This document shows positions 50,819 to 59,237 of a DNA stretch of 64,000 bases, one piece after another. The notes beneath the pieces are model-generated. The model searched no databases, had not been told where the DNA came from, and worked only from the letters and a program-made list of their open reading frames with translations. The DNA comes from UBA5614 sp963667535. Lineage in GTDB: Bacteria > Cloacimonadota > Cloacimonadia > Cloacimonadales > Cloacimonadaceae. Made by a program: the position numbers and the translations under genes. The stretch is taken from NCBI GenBank assembly GCA_963667535.2, contig CAXXDU010000002.1:1984001-2048000 (forward strand), given 5' to 3'. The stretch's first letter is position 1. Each line of letters starts with the position of its first letter.

Positions 50819-51721
50819 ATGAAAACAACGATTATGTTTCTATTACTTACTCTATCCACATGTTTTGCACTTTGGGCAGATGATGTTGATGTCAATCTTT
50901 CCACAGATACATCACCCAATGGTTTTTCAGTCAAAGACAGTAGTGGTAGTACAAAACTAAAAGTACGTGCCGATGGTAATGTCGGGGTTGGTACTACTGC
51001 TCCCAATCACAAGCTTGATGTCAACGGCAATATAGGCGTATCTGCGGGTGGATATTATAACGTAGGCAGCACTGATGGAACTTCAGGATACGGATTTCGC
51101 GATAATAGCGGTGTAATGGAATACAAGAATAGCGGTGGTGCGTGGACAGGTTTGGGATACATTGATAATGATGTAACCAGCCCATATGGATTTAGTTCTG
51201 GGACGTACAGTTATGCTCAAATCGCTTACAATCATGGAAACTATGGTAATACTATGCCATCAGTAGAAATAGGTGCAGACGCTGCTTATGAAACCATGTT
51301 ACCTGTTACATTAGGTTCCGGTGGTGGAACACCCTGGGAAACAATTGAAAGCGGAGATGTATCTGTTGTAAATTTAAGCTCAAAACCAGCATATTTGAAA
51401 ATCAATGCTGCAGGTCTGTACCGTATATCCGCTTCTGTGGCTATTAAAGGTACATCAAATACATCAATAGAAGTGGAAGTCTTCCGGCAAAATTCAGGCT
51501 CTATACCAGCGACAAACAGTTGGGTTACACTGACGCACGATTTGGAAGCATTATCAACAGCAATATCAGTAACAACCAATCAATATGATGCCGGTAGTGT
51601 TAATGGAGTATACCAATTAGCAGCTAATGATTATCTGGCATTGTGTTCAAGAGTTGTAAGCGGAAGCACAAGCACCCAAAAAGTTATTTGCATAAACTTC
51701 AACGTTGAACGCATTAAATAA
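50819..51721 (+). CDS. Secreted protein with 'GNVGVGTTAPNHKLDVNG' repeat and C1q-like C-terminal domain
   Basis: 300 residues with a signal peptide (1-20). The stretch LKVRADGNVGVGTTAPNHKL then DVNGNIGV is the common surface/tail-fibre-like motif of secreted FCB proteins. The C-terminal ~130 residues (INAAGLYRISASVAIKG ... LAANDYLALCSRVVSGS) look like a C1q/TNF-type jelly roll, a trimeric binding fold. No T9SS sorting tail is visible. TAGGAGG precedes the ATG. It is followed by a sorting-domain protein on the same strand, 28 bases away. Confidence 0.75.
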   Translation: MKTTIMFLLLTLSTCFALWADDVDVNLSTDTSPNGFSVKDSSGSTKLKVRADGNVGVGTTAPNHKLDVNGNIGVSAGGYYNVGSTDGTSGYGFRDNSGVMEYKNSGGAWTGLGYIDNDVTSPYGFSSGTYSYAQIAYNHGNYGNTMPSVEIGADAAYETMLPVTLGSGGGTPWETIESGDVSVVNLSSKPAYLKINAAGLYRISASVAIKGTSNTSIEVEVFRQNSGSIPATNSWVTLTHDLEALSTAISVTTNQYDAGSVNGVYQLAANDYLALCSRVVSGSTSTQKVICINFNVERIK

Positions 51722-51749
51722 CCCCCGGCAAAGAATAAAGAAGGTTATA

Positions 51750-52949
51750 ATGAAACATATACTAATAACCATTCTGTTATTATTTGCAATTGTAACAGCA
51801 TTCGCTGCACCTTCTGTTGTGGTCAATTCCGGAAGCATTGTTGTTATAGAAGAAGCATCAGTAATTATAAATAACGGCATCCTGGTGATTAATCAAACCG
51901 ACGGATTTTATTCAGACAATGTAGATGCTGTACCACCATCAACACCTGTTGATATTTTCGGACCGGAAGGTATCAATGATGCCATTACAATCAATGCAAC
52001 AGGAGATATGGGTCAGGTTCAGATTGTGAATTACAGCGGTATGATATATCCAGGTAGTACAACTACAATCAATCACTGGTGGCAAATGACTCCCGAAACC
52101 GAACAGCCCTGTACAGTGACATTTCGCATGAGAAACGGAGATTTAGCCGGTTTTAGTGATTTGAGCCTGTTATTTCCAATTGAATACATTGTAGGGGTAT
52201 GGCGTAGAATGACATCGACAACTCCTTCATATTCCTCGGCTAACGGATTTACGGCAATCACATTTACCGGAATCACCTGGGCTGCTAAGAAAGGTCCGCA
52301 TGATGTTACACTCGGATTGAGCGAAAATGAGACATTACCGGTTGAATTATCTTCATTTACAGCAATATTAACATCTTCCAATTTTGTATCAATAAACTGG
52401 GTGACTCAGTCTGAATCAAACCTGACAGGATACTATATCTATCGGGGAACGAATGTTGATTTAACTGATGCTATCCGTATCAATGCTTTGGTTAGTGCCA
52501 CAAATACTTCCAATGAAAACTTCTATTCTTTTGCAGACAGAGAAGTATCTAATAATACAACCTACTGGTATTGGTTACAATCAAATGAAATATCCGGAAA
52601 TGCACATTTTTTCGGACCGGTATCTGTTAATGTCCAATACAATGACGGAGAAGTTGTGCCGGTTATCCCATTATTTACATCAATTCAGAACGTATTTCCC
52701 AATCCCTCCAGTTCAAGTTCAATAATAAAATACGGATTAAAGAATAGCAGTATTATTCAGATTCGTATCTACAATAATCGTGGTCAGATTGTCAAACAAA
52801 CAGGGCAGATATCCAAGACTGCGGGTACATATACTTATAACTGGAACGGATGTGATGATAATGGTAAAACGTGCTCAACAGGTACGTATATTGTAAGAAT
52901 GCAAACCAATGGTAAGACATTCGAGAAGAAACTTGTATTGATTAAATAA
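51750..52949 (+). CDS. Secreted protein with C-terminal T9SS/FlgD-like sorting domain
   Basis: The start is placed at the ATG at 51750 after AAGAAGG; an earlier in-frame ATG (51705) lies inside the previous gene. 399 residues with signal peptide (ILITILLLFAIVTAFA). The middle has a fibronectin/Ig-like segment (LPVELSSFTAILTSSNFVSINWVTQSESNLTGYYIYRG), commonly found before the tail in these proteins. The C-terminus (VFPNPSSSSSIIKYGL ... WNGCDDNGKTCSTGTYIVRMQTNGKTFEKKLVLIK) is the FlgD-like/T9SS type A domain. Likely coexpressed with the gene upstream. Confidence 0.85.
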   Translation: MKHILITILLLFAIVTAFAAPSVVVNSGSIVVIEEASVIINNGILVINQTDGFYSDNVDAVPPSTPVDIFGPEGINDAITINATGDMGQVQIVNYSGMIYPGSTTTINHWWQMTPETEQPCTVTFRMRNGDLAGFSDLSLLFPIEYIVGVWRRMTSTTPSYSSANGFTAITFTGITWAAKKGPHDVTLGLSENETLPVELSSFTAILTSSNFVSINWVTQSESNLTGYYIYRGTNVDLTDAIRINALVSATNTSNENFYSFADREVSNNTTYWYWLQSNEISGNAHFFGPVSVNVQYNDGEVVPVIPLFTSIQNVFPNPSSSSSIIKYGLKNSSIIQIRIYNNRGQIVKQTGQISKTAGTYTYNWNGCDDNGKTCSTGTYIVRMQTNGKTFEKKLVLIK

Positions 52950-52969
52950 AACAATCTTACTACATAATA

Positions 52970-53001
52970 AAAGAGCACCCCAAACAGGTGCTCTTTCTTT
53001 T
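52970..53001 (+). terminator. Rho-independent terminator
   Basis: AAAGAGCACC, CCAAACA, GGTGCTCTTT followed by CTTTTG. It is 21 bases after the stop of the sorting-domain protein. Confidence 0.85.
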
Positions 53002-53164
53002 GTGTAGTATAAGAGACTAGGAATCTATACTATTTCATTAGTCACAACTTTGTTCAAATCAGGTTTGCATACCATTCATATCCATCAACTTGCTCTCTTT
53101 ATCTTGTTAAAGTCGCATCTATAGTACCTTATCAATCTATTCATTAATCCGACATACATTGTAC

Positions 53165-53217
53165 AGAGATGCCAGGGTCATCTAAGGCTCCGACTCTTAG
53201 ATGACCCTAGCATCTCT
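53165..53217. repeat. Isolated 22-bp-stem hairpin
   Basis: AGAGATGCCAGGGTCATCTA then AG, loop GCTCCGACT, then CTTAGATGACCCTAGCATCT then CT. Only one base pair is mismatched. TTTTTTATC follows on the plus strand. The preceding gene already has a terminator 165 bases upstream, so this could end an unannotated small RNA or be a mobile palindrome. Confidence 0.8.
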
Positions 53218-53379
53218 TTTTTATCTCTAACGGTTTGTTTAAGGAATAAGAGAGGAATAAACGAGAATAATTCACTGACAAAACAGACTGAATGTGAGAA
53301 TGTTTGTGATATCCATACTTGACAATTACTTTGTTTCTCAAATGTTGTTAAATTAAACTGATACTCCTGTGAGGTGTAT

Positions 53380-55182
53380 ATGAACAAGTTTTTAATTCTA
53401 ACAGTGCTTTGCTTTTTACTGCTTACTGCTATGAGTCTGGCTGCTATACTGGTAAATGAATCAACTGCTTTGGTTGTGGCTAATCATCAGCTATCCAGAA
53501 TCAATGCCGCGAAGAGTATTCACATTGCCAATTGTGAACTGCTCAGGCATAATGATATTACAATGGGTTATGTCTTTCTGCTGGTACCTGTCGGTTATAT
53601 AGTGATATCAGCGGATGACCGCCTTTCTCCAGTTATAGCATATTCAACTCAGTCAGAGTTTTCAGATAAAGTAAATAATCGTAACATCCTGGCAGAAATT
53701 CTGACTGCAGATTTGTCAAACCGGATGCGATATGCGGAGATTATGCCTGAATCAATAGCTAACCGGCATAGAAACGATTGGGATGTCATTTTACAGGAAA
53801 GGGACAGACCACGTCGGCAGCAATGGCCTCCTGAAGGGTCTACATCTACAGGCGGCTGGGTAAAGACACGTTGGAATCAATCTGCACCATATAACGCGCT
53901 ATGCCCGATGGATAATGTTACTAATCACAGGAGTCTTGCAGGTTGTCCCACCGTTGCGATGGGACAGATTGTTAATTATTACGTAACCATCAATGGTACT
54001 ACCTTTTCTGATGCTGATGATTATCAGCACAATTATGGCGGAAACAGTTATTGGATAGATAACGATTCAACCGCTTTTGGATTTCCCTCCTTCTCTGCTT
54101 TGAACGGATATCTAGATACTGCGATGCACCATTACCGTTACCAGGAAGAGACAACCAATACAGACAAAGCTGCTGTTATATTTGGCTGTGCTATAGCAGC
54201 CACTCAGATATTTGGCAGTGCAGGTTCCGGAACCTTTAGTGTTAATCAGGCGATGACTGCCTATCAAAGATTCAATTTTACCGGGATGGAACTACTTTCA
54301 CCACCTGATACTACAGTAAATACCCGCATTGCCCAGAATATGATGGATGCACGTCCGGTGCACTATGCTATCGTAACTCCGGCTGGGGATGCCGGTCACA
54401 ATGTGGTGGTGGACGGTTATAACACTGATGGCTTCTTTCATGTCAATTTCGGTTGGGGTGGTCAATATGACGGGTGGTATTTGTTGCCTTCCGGTTTGCC
54501 ATACAATCTGACAGTGCTGGAAGGAGCGATTGTTGATATCCAACCCTATAAATTCGCCGGAGTTTTACCTGAATCTTTGGATATTATGACGATGGCAGAT
54601 GCTTTAGCTCAACACGAATTCGTGCTATGGAATAATAGTACACTAGGTGATATCACTGTGGAAGCCTATGACTTTAATGAATCCTTTGCCAATGCTGCCT
54701 GGGTAGTAAATGGTCTGGATTTACCTGTAACCCTTTCACCCGGAGAAAGCATAACTTTTACCTTGCAGGCTACTGTACCTTCTTTGCAACGAGATACCCT
54801 GGAAACAAGCTTCAGGCTAGTTCTTAATAATAGTGTGGTAAATGTTCCCATCCGCTGGAATGAAGATGTGCAGGATGCAAGCGATAATACTCTTCCGGTA
54901 AATACAGATATGGTATTAAAACAAAACTATCCCAATCCCTTTAACAGCAATACCGCTCTGGAATTTACACTGGTAAAAAACAGCAATGTCACACTATCGG
55001 TTTATAATCTTAAAGGCGAATGGATAATCGATCTTTCTCAAGGCAATATGTTAAAAGGACATCACTCTGCTGCCTGGAATGGCAAAGATGCAGATGGAAA
55101 ACCTTGCCCAAGCGGAATGTACCTGTACAAGCTGAAGAATAGTACATCAGTATGCGTTAAAAAAATGCTGCTAATCAGATAA
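53380..55182 (+). CDS. C10-family (streptopain-like) cysteine peptidase with sorting domain
   Basis: The start is placed at the ATG at 53380 after GAGGTG. 600 residues with a signal peptide (FLILTVLCFLLLTAMSLA). A SpeB-type propeptide follows (GYVFLLVPVGYIVISADDRLSPVIAYS). In the peptidase domain the catalytic Cys is Cys189 (LAGCPTVAMGQIVNYY) and His is His340 (GHNVVVDGY), followed by FHVNFGWGGQYDGWY. The last ~85 residues (NYPNPFNSNTALEFTL ... WNGKDADGKPCPSGMYLYKLKN...KKMLLIR) are the FlgD-like/T9SS domain. Secreted, probably surface-attached, protein degradation. Confidence 0.92.
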   Translation: MNKFLILTVLCFLLLTAMSLAAILVNESTALVVANHQLSRINAAKSIHIANCELLRHNDITMGYVFLLVPVGYIVISADDRLSPVIAYSTQSEFSDKVNNRNILAEILTADLSNRMRYAEIMPESIANRHRNDWDVILQERDRPRRQQWPPEGSTSTGGWVKTRWNQSAPYNALCPMDNVTNHRSLAGCPTVAMGQIVNYYVTINGTTFSDADDYQHNYGGNSYWIDNDSTAFGFPSFSALNGYLDTAMHHYRYQEETTNTDKAAVIFGCAIAATQIFGSAGSGTFSVNQAMTAYQRFNFTGMELLSPPDTTVNTRIAQNMMDARPVHYAIVTPAGDAGHNVVVDGYNTDGFFHVNFGWGGQYDGWYLLPSGLPYNLTVLEGAIVDIQPYKFAGVLPESLDIMTMADALAQHEFVLWNNSTLGDITVEAYDFNESFANAAWVVNGLDLPVTLSPGESITFTLQATVPSLQRDTLETSFRLVLNNSVVNVPIRWNEDVQDASDNTLPVNTDMVLKQNYPNPFNSNTALEFTLVKNSNVTLSVYNLKGEWIIDLSQGNMLKGHHSAAWNGKDADGKPCPSGMYLYKLKNSTSVCVKKMLLIR

Positions 55183-55204
55183 TAATATATTCAGTTAATG
55201 GAAA

Positions 55205-55236
55205 AAAAGGAGCGCATTATTCAAGCGCTCCTTTTC
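55205..55236 (+). terminator. Bidirectional terminator between the C10 peptidase and hflX
   Basis: AAAAGGAGCGC, ATTATTCAA, GCGCTCCTTTT. T-rich on the plus side (CCTTTTCT) and a seven-T tract on the minus side, so it can serve both convergent genes. Confidence 0.8.
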
Positions 55237-55261
55237 TATATTTAACAAACAAAATATGTTG

Positions 55262-56593
55262 CTATTCAACAATAAATCTTTGATACACATACTTATCTGC
55301 ATCACTTAAAACTACTTCCAGTTCAACACCGCTTACAGCGTATTCCTCAGAGATGATTTTAGCTATTTCGTGCAATTTTGATACGTACTTTTGTTCAGAG
55401 TAAGGTATCAAAAGCTTGCAGGTGACAGCCTGGAACAGCATTTCATCAATCTGAGTCTTTACCATATCAACATTCAGACCTGTAGCTGCTGAAATATGCA
55501 TAGCAAAAGGAAAACGTTTCTTGAGCAAACTCTGCCAGTTTTCATCCAGCTTGTCAATCTTATTAAGAATGAGAAGTTGTCTTATTTCATTAGCTTCAAT
55601 CTCAGTTAAAACTTTGTTTACCTGGTTGATGTATTCTTCAAAGCGCTCATCTGCACAATCCACGATGTGTAGTAAAAGGTCGGCATTTTCCACTTCCATC
55701 AGAGTAGCTTTAAAAGATGCCACCAGATGATGGGGAAGGTCAGAAATAAACCCAACAGTATCAGAGATGACCACATTGCCACCTATCTCTACTTTTAATT
55801 GACGCGTAGTGGAATCCAGCGTGGCAAAGAGTTTATCTTCCACCAATACACCGGCATCGGTTAGCGCATTAAACAGAGTGGATTTTCCCGCATTAGTATA
55901 TCCAACTAAGCAAACTTTCTTCACGTTTTCACGTTGTTTACGTTGGGTGGTCTTTTGTTTGATGATTTGATGCAGGATTCTCTGGATTTTGGCAATGTCA
56001 TGCTTAATAATCCGACGGTCAATCTCAATCTGCTTTTCACCCATACCACGTGAAGCTGTACCGCCGGCTGAACGGGCAGAACCACGTTCCTTATCAAAGT
56101 GACCCCATAACTTACGTAGTCGGGGTAACTGATATTCAAGCTCAGCCAGTTTGACCTGGAGCTTGGATTCTCCGGTTTTGGCATGATTGTGGAATATCTT
56201 GAGGATAACTTCTGTACGGTCGATCACTCTGATCCCAAAATCAGCTTCGATATTACGACCCTGCATGGGGGAGAGCTCTTCATTGACAATTAGAACAGTT
56301 GCTCCGGCCTGGAGCATTTTCTCTTTAATGTCCGTCAGCCAGCCTTTACCAAATAAAGTGCCTTTGTCTGGTTTATTCTTGCGCTGATAATACTTACCCA
56401 GAACTGTGATTCCTGCTGTATCAGCCAGACGCTCCAGTTCTGCCAGAGATGCTTCAATGCTTTCAGGTTTATCTGCTTGTCTGCCAAGTGCTGCCAGAAA
56501 AGCTGATTCTGTGTCGGAAGGGAGAACTTCCCATTCGTCTAATTGTGATTCTATGTCGATGTCTTCTAAAATGTCAAATTCGTCTTTGTACAT
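55262..56593 (-). CDS. hflX: GTPase HflX
   Basis: 443 residues. N-terminal HflX domain (ELERLADTAGITVLGKYYQRKNKPDKGTLFGKG, INEELSPMQGRNIE-type NEELSPMQ, DRTEVILKIF). GTPase domain with G1 VGYTNAGKS near 231, G3 DTVGF, G4 NKID near 345. HflX splits stalled or hibernating ribosomes under stress. Ends at the bidirectional terminator. The upstream 160 bases separate it from the next minus-strand gene. Confidence 0.95.
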   Translation of the reverse strand: MYKDEFDILEDIDIESQLDEWEVLPSDTESAFLAALGRQADKPESIEASLAELERLADTAGITVLGKYYQRKNKPDKGTLFGKGWLTDIKEKMLQAGATVLIVNEELSPMQGRNIEADFGIRVIDRTEVILKIFHNHAKTGESKLQVKLAELEYQLPRLRKLWGHFDKERGSARSAGGTASRGMGEKQIEIDRRIIKHDIAKIQRILHQIIKQKTTQRKQRENVKKVCLVGYTNAGKSTLFNALTDAGVLVEDKLFATLDSTTRQLKVEIGGNVVISDTVGFISDLPHHLVASFKATLMEVENADLLLHIVDCADERFEEYINQVNKVLTEIEANEIRQLLILNKIDKLDENWQSLLKKRFPFAMHISAATGLNVDMVKTQIDEMLFQAVTCKLLIPYSEQKYVSKLHEIAKIISEEYAVSGVELEVVLSDADKYVYQRFIVE

Positions 56594-56757
56594 ATAAACT
56601 CCTGATTATAGTGGTTAATAATTAAGTGGGTGTTAATTCAAAAAAGCGAAGTATCGTTCAATTAATGCGGAGTTTATAAATCATCATGTCTGTTCACCTC
56701 ATACAATTACAGAAAATGAGCAACTGATACTTTTGTCAATTAATATTTGTGATGTTC

Positions 56758-57216
56758 TTATAATTTTACAACTTTATTAAGAAGCATTCCACCGGTATAG
56801 CCACCTGCAGCCTGAATAAGATTACCGGGTAGTTCTGCTATTGCAGCACCTATCCCCATTTGAGGCATGATGATTTCTCCTGCGAAATATAGCGCAACCA
56901 TGCAAAGAACTCCAACTACCGGAAACAGGTAAGCAAGAAATCCCTTTCTGTTCCTGGCGAATCCTGTAATGAACCCTTCTACTCCCTTGGCAATCAGGGT
57001 CAGAGGTGCGAAAAGCGGAAAGCCTCCTATAATGTCTGCTAGGGCTGAACCAACACCGCCTGCCAGAGCACCGCCGTTGAAACCAAGAAACAGACCTGCA
57101 AAGACTACTGCCACATCTCCAAAATTGAAGTATCCTTTACTGGGTAAAGGAATTCGTATAAACATTGTGATGACCATCACAGCAATTGTAATGCCTACTA
57201 AATAATACCATTTCAT
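56758..57216 (-). CDS. ECF-transporter S component (substrate-binding membrane subunit)
   Basis: 152 residues, five or six helices. The pattern YFNFGDVAVVFAGLFLG, GALAGGVGSALADIIGG, PLFAPLTLIAKGVEGFITGF matches the ECF S-component superfamily. It should bind a vitamin, metal or similar small molecule; the substrate cannot be predicted. It overlaps the preceding T-like gene by one base and ends a five-gene run. In the same run are two unusual ATPase proteins. Confidence 0.85.
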   Translation of the reverse strand: MKWYYLVGITIAVMVITMFIRIPLPSKGYFNFGDVAVVFAGLFLGFNGGALAGGVGSALADIIGGFPLFAPLTLIAKGVEGFITGFARNRKGFLAYLFPVVGVLCMVALYFAGEIIMPQMGIGAAIAELPGNLIQAAGGYTGGMLLNKVVKL

Positions 57217-57857
57217 TAATTATGCTCCTCTATATCTATAAAACAATGTTTAATGCGATTATCTATCAATTCACCCTTGAGTTTGGATTCTCTGAGAATC
57301 ATTAAAATGATGCCCAAAGATAATTGTAACTTAAACCTCAGCCATTGCCTGAAACTTAATCTTTTCGACTGATACTCCGGCATCAGTTTTAAGTGAAACT
57401 CAAGCTCAACAATATACTTAACAGAATGGACAAAAAGAGCCCTGCCCAAAAGCAGATATCTCTTCCTGAGTATCTTCATCGGTAAGGAAAGGATATCATT
57501 TATGGAAATGTAGGATAACAATAATTGCATAACAAACATCGTATTGATAAACAGGGACGTTCTGGTTAAGCCATACGTCAACCAATACATCAGTACAGAA
57601 TCAGAACGCATTTTATCAACTCTGACGCCCAGTAATCCCATAATAACATAAACGCATAGCATTGTAATAATGAAGGGAAGAAACAATCTGAGATCATGCA
57701 TTAGTTTGATAAACCCAAATCTGATCCGGCATGCCATGATAACGATAAGTATGCTGCCTAATTGAAAAGGAATGCTGTTTGCATATAAAATGCTGGATTC
57801 ATAGATAAAGAATGCCAAAAACAGAAATAGCGAAACGAATTTTACAATTGCTTTCAT
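57216..57857 (-). CDS. ECF-transporter T-like membrane component (divergent)
   Basis: 213 residues with about five N-terminal helices and a long basic, helical C-terminal half, the layout of EcfT/CbiQ. The typical paired Ala-Arg-Gly coupling motifs are not seen; the region reads GRALFVHSVKYIVELEFHLK. That divergence fits the odd ATPases beside it, since coupling helices bind the ATPase grooves. It overlaps the ATPase gene by four bases (ATGA) and the S component by one base. Confidence 0.7.
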   Translation of the reverse strand: MKAIVKFVSLFLFLAFFIYESSILYANSIPFQLGSILIVIMACRIRFGFIKLMHDLRLFLPFIITMLCVYVIMGLLGVRVDKMRSDSVLMYWLTYGLTRTSLFINTMFVMQLLLSYISINDILSLPMKILRKRYLLLGRALFVHSVKYIVELEFHLKLMPEYQSKRLSFRQWLRFKLQLSLGIILMILRESKLKGELIDNRIKHCFIDIEEHN

Positions 57858-58375
57858 ATGATAGAAAGCCTTTGATTAATAGAATTCAGTTTAAGATGAT
57901 GAATGGTTGCATCAAATCCCAAGTCACCTTCCTGATGAGTAATAAAAAACAGGCAATACTGGCTTGCTTTAAGTAGTGCTAATTCTTTTATGATATTGTC
58001 TGTTAACTGGCATTCGTCCAGAATTATCGTACACGGTCTATCAGATAGGGCTAGCTGATGCTTTAGGTCAGCAAACAAGGCTACTATCATATCAGAAAAT
58101 GTATTCACCTCTACGGGAGGTTTTTGCAGGGCAGCATAAGCTTTAACTGCATCAAACTGACTCTGAGTCTGCTGTTCTACATATAAAATGTACTGCTGCT
58201 CAGGGTTGTTCTGCAATAGCGGAATGAGTACTTTCTTTATGAAAGATGATTTACCGGAGCCGTTGTTGCCTATCAAATGATATTGTGAGTTTGTTCTTAA
58301 GGTTATGTCTTTGGTTATATCGATAGTAAAGTCAGGCCAGACTTGATAATTATCCGCGTTTATTTTCCATTTCAT
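57854..58375 (-). CDS. Minimal ABC ATPase with Walker A/B and H-loop but no signature motif
   Basis: 173 residues, much shorter than a normal ECF ATPase (about 270). Walker A IGNNGSGKSS near 36-45, a Q-loop-like YVEQQTQSQ near 86, Walker B CTIILDECQ near 124-132 with the catalytic Glu, and an H-loop ITHQE near 150. Between Q-loop and Walker B, where LSGGQ should be, the text is NTFSDMIVALFADLKHQ. There is no signature. Its partner encoded just upstream has the signature, so the two can form one composite site. It overlaps both neighbours (26 and four bases). Confidence 0.85.
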   Translation of the reverse strand: MKWKINADNYQVWPDFTIDITKDITLRTNSQYHLIGNNGSGKSSFIKKVLIPLLQNNPEQQYILYVEQQTQSQFDAVKAYAALQKPPVEVNTFSDMIVALFADLKHQLALSDRPCTIILDECQLTDNIIKELALLKASQYCLFFITHQEGDLGFDATIHHLKLNSINQRLSII

Positions 58376-58757
58376 CAGAATATACTATCAAAAGCTCAGT
58401 CTTCTTCAGGTGAAACTGATTTATCAGGGTACATATTGTATGATACCTATCAACATCCAGACTAACAGATAAATTGATAATGACGATATGCTGTGCCGGA
58501 GAATATAAACAAAACAGAATTAACAATACAACCTTCTGACCGCCTGATAAAGTGGATACATCAGATGCTGCGTTAACGGATTTACCGGTAATACGGATAA
58601 AGGACTCCATCAAATCGACCATATCCTGCTTACCAAGATTATACAACATAGCTTCTTCTTCCAGATTGGAATCAGTAATGAGGGGATAAGCGCAATCACA
58701 GATTAAATGTGTAGCTGAGTACTTTGCTATTATTTCTTCTGTGCAAAGTGTATTCAT
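58350..58757 (-). CDS. Signature-only ABC ATPase half without Walker A
   Basis: 135 residues. There is no P-loop. It starts near what would be the Q-loop region of an ABC domain, has a clear signature STLSGGQKVVLLIL near 68-82, then a Walker-B-like strand HIVIINLSVSLD in which the Asp-Glu pair is gone (Asn-Leu), a D-loop SLD, and YSDE in place of the H-loop THD. It looks like the C-terminal half of an ABC ATPase kept for its signature. The next gene encodes the Walker A/B half. It overlaps the RuvC-like gene by four bases (ATGA). Confidence 0.85.
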   Translation of the reverse strand: MNTLCTEEIIAKYSATHLICDCAYPLITDSNLEEEAMLYNLGKQDMVDLMESFIRITGKSVNAASDVSTLSGGQKVVLLILFCLYSPAQHIVIINLSVSLDVDRYHTICTLINQFHLKKTELLIVYSDEMENKRG

Positions 58758-59215
58758 AGTTTTTGTCTTCTGCCGTATTCAGCGAGGAGCAAAGCTTCTG
58801 CCATACCATCTTCATTCTTTTTGAATATCCTTTTAAACAGCTTTTCTGCTTCGTGGATAGAACGTAGTTTCATATCGTGTCGGGTTTCCTTGTAATTGCG
58901 GAAAACGTCGAATTCGTTCTTCCAGGTTTTGGGGGATACTATTTGAGGATTATATTTAATGCATATACCAAAGATTGCTCCGCAGTGGAAGCCAAAGCTT
59001 GTGGTAGGGCTGGCAGATTTCTCCATAACTCCGGGTTTGAGTTCAAGGACAATTGTAGTGGTTTCAGGTAGTTTTTCTATCATGTTTACTATCAAATCGT
59101 AATTATAGCCACTATTGAGCAAAGGCATAGGCTCTATATATATCAGATTCTTATGCTCATCAATGAGGGCAAGCCCGCCTCTGCGTCCGGGATCAATGCC
59201 AAGGTAGTAATGCAT
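58754..59215 (-). CDS. RuvC-like (RNase H-fold) crossover-junction endonuclease family protein
   Basis: 153 residues. Starts YYLGIDPGRRGGLALID with the first catalytic Asp. A strand-ending acidic motif TTTIVLELKPG comes near 52-62, then SPKTWKNEF, and ends KKNEDGMAEALLLAEYGRR with the last acidic pair. This is the pattern of phage/YqgF/RuvC-like Holliday-junction nucleases rather than canonical RuvC. It heads the ECF-type operon, 22 bases after glmS, overlapping the first ATPase gene; a DNA repair role is inferred and its link to transport is unexplained. Confidence 0.75.
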   Translation of the reverse strand: MHYYLGIDPGRRGGLALIDEHKNLIYIEPMPLLNSGYNYDLIVNMIEKLPETTTIVLELKPGVMEKSASPTTSFGFHCGAIFGICIKYNPQIVSPKTWKNEFDVFRNYKETRHDMKLRSIHEAEKLFKRIFKKNEDGMAEALLLAEYGRRQKL

Positions 59216-59237
59216 CTATGGCTGAATAAGGAAAAGT

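Larger units (their letters stand above)
52950..53379. other. Intergenic region with two hairpins
   Basis: 430 bases without a gene. It contains the terminator at 52970-53001 and an isolated long hairpin at 53165-53217. TTGACA at 53319-53324 may be the -35 for the peptidase gene, but no clear -10 follows at the usual distance. Confidence 0.6.
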
